From: an uncultured Lachnospiraceae bacterium | Lineage (GTDB): Bacteria; Bacillota_A; Clostridia; Lachnospirales; Lachnospiraceae | DNA length: 7,435 nucleotides | Direction: 5' to 3' | NCBI GenBank assembly: GCA_947177885.1 | Contig: CAMWWF010000131.1 | Location: 1 to 7,435, forward strand | Shown here: one piece after another, positions 5,368 through 7,435 of the stretch | Position numbering within the stretch: the first letter of the stretch is position 1 | How the letters are laid out: every line of letters begins with the position of its first letter | Position numbers and translations under genes: made by a program | Notes under the pieces: generated by a model | The model's database searches: none | Told to the model about the DNA's origin: nothing | The model's input: the letters and a program-made list of their open reading frames with translations, nothing else

Positions 5368-6963
5368 TCAATACTTGTCAAATCCGTCGCCCAGAGAAAT
5401 GATCTGCTCATTGCCTGCACCGGAAACTGCGGAGCTTTCCTTGAAGGAAGTGTTCTTCTTGCCGCCCAGATTGTATACGGAAAGCAGTTCGCGCATACGG
5501 GATGCCTGGTTGGACAATTCTTCACTTGCAGCAGCACACTGTTCGCTGGTAGCGGAATTGGTCTGAACCACCTGTGAAACCTGTGAGATCGCCTGCTCGA
5601 TCTGCGCAATGGCGGTTGCCTGGTAATTGGAAGATTCCGCAATATTGTTGATGATAACTTCGCTCTGCTGTACCACATCGGAGATCACGCTCAACGCCTT
5701 CGCCGTCTCATCCGCAATCTTGGAACCGGCACCAACCTTACCGATGGAGTCTTCGATCAGATCCGCTGTCTCCGCTGCCGCTTCCGCACTCTTAGCAGCA
5801 AGGCTTCTGACCTCTTCTGCAACTACCGCAAATCCCTTACCTGCCTCACCGGCTCTTGCCGCCTCTACTGCTGCGTTCAAAGCAAGAATGTTGGTCTGGA
5901 ACGCAATATTGTCAATCGTCTTAATGATCGTAGAAATGCTCTCGGAAGCCTTGTTGATATCCTCCATTGCAGCCATCATATCCCGCATCTGCGCATTACC
6001 CTGGTTTACATCCTGAATAGCCTTTTCTACCAGTTCTGCCGCGGAATTTGCCTGCTCGGCATTCTCTCTTGTCTTGTCAGCAATCTCGTCAATGGACGCT
6101 GTGATCTGCTGAACCGCGCTCGCCTGCTCTGTAGAACCCTGTGCCAGAGACTGGCTTGCGTCCGCCACCTGGGAAGAACCGATGGTTACCTGATATGCCG
6201 CATCATTGATATTGCTCAGAGCATTATGATTGTCATCCACCAGTTTCTTCAGAGATACGCCCAATACATCCTCTGCGGACTTGGGAGTAACTTCTACCGT
6301 CAGATTACCGTTTGATACTTCCTCCGCAATACCTGCCTGATACTTGATATTGTCAATAACAATATTGTACTCATCTACCAGATCGCCGAATTCATCGTTT
6401 GCATACTTGGTCATCTGGATGTTATTGACACGTCCCATAGCGATTTCCTTCGCTGCACTGGACAACTGTCTTACGGACTGAGCGATCGTTTTGATCAATG
6501 CCGTGCTGATCACAAGAGTGACAATAACAGAAACTGCCAAAAGAATAATACTGATGATATTAGATATACCCATCGTCGCCTTGAGAGTAGCAATTCTGTT
6601 ATCCTTGCCTTCATTCACAAATACCTTCAGCCGCTCGCCATATTCTGCCAACGTGGCAATTCTGTTATCCTTGCCAGTATTCACAAACTCCATCAGCGCC
6701 TCTTTTTCACCGCTGCCGATATTGGTCATCTCCGCCAATTCAGCATTGATCCCTTCAGCACCGTCTTCGTTCAGCTGGCTGATCTCAGCAACCAGCTGAT
6801 CCAGTCCTGCCGCAATCTGATCCGCACCCGTCTGGTTCAATGCGCTTATGTCCGCAACAGCAATATTAGTAACAATTACTCCCACCAGCACATTGATGAT
6901 CGTCAATATGACAGGAACAGCAAATCCCAATATCAGCTTTGTTCTGATTTTTAAGTTTTTCAT
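5368..6963 (-). CDS. Methyl-accepting chemotaxis protein (transmembrane receptor)
   Basis: Chemoreceptor of 531 residues that senses a signal outside the cell and controls CheA through CheW. Order: TM1 (about 11-37), small outer domain (38-133), TM2 (134-157), HAMP (about 158-210), a second HAMP-like segment (208-255), then the long cytoplasmic signalling hairpin (about 256-500). The hairpin tip (350-386) carries the almost invariant [18 protein letters not shown] core and [10 protein letters not shown]. Glu/Gln-rich methylation helices flank it. The C-terminus ([14 protein letters not shown]) lacks an NWETF-like CheR tether. The outer domain is only about 95 residues, too short for Cache, and consists of about 22-residue repeats, two nearly identical (93-114 and 115-136). 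Start: the ATG at 6961-6963 ([10 protein letters not shown]) has AGAGAGG 9 nt upstream and begins 4 nt after the cheW stop. In-frame ATGs farther upstream would overlap cheW and add residues unlike the family. The ligand is unknown. Confidence 0.95.
   Translation of the reverse strand: MKNLKIRTKLILGFAVPVILTIINVLVGVIVTNIAVADISALNQTGADQIAAGLDQLVAEISQLNEDGAEGINAELAEMTNIGSGEKEALMEFVNTGKDNRIATLAEYGERLKVFVNEGKDNRIATLKATMGISNIISIILLAVSVIVTLVISTALIKTIAQSVRQLSSAAKEIAMGRVNNIQMTKYANDEFGDLVDEYNIVIDNIKYQAGIAEEVSNGNLTVEVTPKSAEDVLGVSLKKLVDDNHNALSNINDAAYQVTIGSSQVADASQSLAQGSTEQASAVQQITASIDEIADKTRENAEQANSAAELVEKAIQDVNQGNAQMRDMMAAMEDINKASESISTIIKTIDNIAFQTNILALNAAVEAARAGEAGKGFAVVAEEVRSLAAKSAEAAAETADLIEDSIGKVGAGSKIADETAKALSVISDVVQQSEVIINNIAESSNYQATAIAQIEQAISQVSQVVQTNSATSEQCAAASEELSNQASRMRELLSVYNLGGKKNTSFKESSAVSGAGNEQIISLGDGFDKY
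6556..6687 (-). repeat. 66-bp tandem duplication inside the MCP gene
   Basis: Two adjacent 66-bp units (6622-6687 and 6556-6621) encode the repeated core [13 protein letters not shown] at residues 93-105 and 115-127. A 20-bp block is identical in both (6656-6675 and 6590-6609), with a further near-identical stretch covering ATTCACAAA. Identity at DNA level suggests a fairly recent in-frame duplication lengthening the receptor stalk by 22 residues. Confidence 0.85.
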
Positions 6964-6967
6964 AACG

Positions 6968-7435
6968 TTATACCTCTCTTTCATCCTCTTCAGCCATGTC
7001 ACCGGCCTGTTCTGTAATAGACAGGTCATTATCATTTAACAATTTGTCGGGATCGATCAACAGCTTTACGGTATTCCCGACCCGTCCGATTCCGTAGACA
7101 TATTTATTCTGAATTCTGTCACCCCGCATAATGGTCGGGGGAGGCAGGATACTCTCGGCACTGATCTCCACAACCTCTGCGATCTCTTCCACTACCAGCC
7201 CCACCATCGTATCCTTGACTATGATAACGATGATGCAGGTTCTGTCATTATACTCAAAAGGCTCCTGGTTGAATCTGAGCCGCACATCGATCACGGGAAG
7301 GATCTTTCCCCTGAGATTGATCAGACCCTTGATATAATCCTCCGTCTCCGGAATAGCCGTTATCGCCTGAAATGGTATGATTTCGCTTACATACTGTATC
7401 TTCAGGCCGAAATACTCATTGCCGGAGCGGAAGGT
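6968..7435 (-). CDS. cheW: Chemotaxis coupling protein CheW (5' end outside window)
   Basis: The frame is open to the right edge and shows 155 residues, so only the first few residues are missing. CheW is the cytoplasmic adaptor that links receptor tips to the CheA kinase. Visible hallmarks are [13 protein letters not shown] (first beta barrel strands), [19 protein letters not shown] (the signature of CheW and CheA regulatory domains), [14 protein letters not shown] and a final strand [11 protein letters not shown]. An acidic tail ([14 protein letters not shown]) follows the fold. A GTG at 7292-7294 lies inside the conserved PVIDVR motif and is not the start. The gene ends TAA at 6968, and its last codons contain the ribosome binding site of the MCP gene, so the two are co-transcribed and probably coupled. 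A CheV-type fusion is unlikely because the protein ends after the CheW domain. Confidence 0.93.
   Translation of the reverse strand, partial: TFRSGNEYFGLKIQYVSEIIPFQAITAIPETEDYIKGLINLRGKILPVIDVRLRFNQEPFEYNDRTCIIVIIVKDTMVGLVVEEIAEVVEISAESILPPPTIMRGDRIQNKYVYGIGRVGNTVKLLIDPDKLLNDNDLSITEQAGDMAEEDEREV

Noticed and set aside
6964..7035. N-terminal extension of the MCP from upstream ATG codons
   Set aside because: The added residues overlap cheW and do not resemble an MCP N-terminus, while the ATG at 6963 has a well-placed AGAGAGG site and leads directly into TM1.

Overview
The window looks like chromosomal DNA of a Gram-positive, low-to-mid G+C Clostridia member, most likely a motile or chemotactic Lachnospiraceae-type gut bacterium. 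This rests on strong AGGAGG-type ribosome binding sites, the TetR / ABC ATPase / short FtsX permease cassette, a CheW-MCP pair and the general protein style. The genus cannot be fixed from sequence reading alone. All the large genes lie on the minus strand; the one small gene I support on the plus strand is a 45-codon frame at 5103-5240.

Reading in the direction of transcription (right to left): (1) A chemotaxis unit enters from the right edge. It holds a cheW lacking only its 5' end (6968-7435), followed 4 nt later by a methyl-accepting chemotaxis protein (5368-6963), and closes with a convincing intrinsic terminator (5293-5331). CheW couples receptors to the CheA kinase, so the two products probably work in one signalling array. 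(2) A small plus-strand gene of unknown function lies between the chemotaxis unit and the next operon. (3) A three-gene operon runs tetR (4233-4850), ABC ATPase (3505-4197), FtsX-like permease (2115-3371). It is driven by a near-consensus promoter with a perfect 14-bp inverted repeat in the leader. This is the usual layout of a self-regulated exporter; the substrate is not evident. (4) A GT-C type polytopic membrane protein (182-1927), probably a lipid-sugar dependent glycosyltransferase, has its own extended -10 promoter. (5) The left 181 nt is A+T-richer and holds a perfect 13-bp palindrome, but no gene I can support with confidence.

The least ordinary items are: the MCP ectodomain built of about 22-residue repeats, two of them nearly identical at DNA level; the palindrome in the tetR leader; a related pair of palindromes at the 3' ends of the permease and glycosyltransferase genes; the small orphan gene; and a 51-codon frame bridging the ATPase and permease genes. 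I see no CRISPR array, tRNA, rRNA, insertion sequence or phage module. No clearly new multi-gene system is evident.
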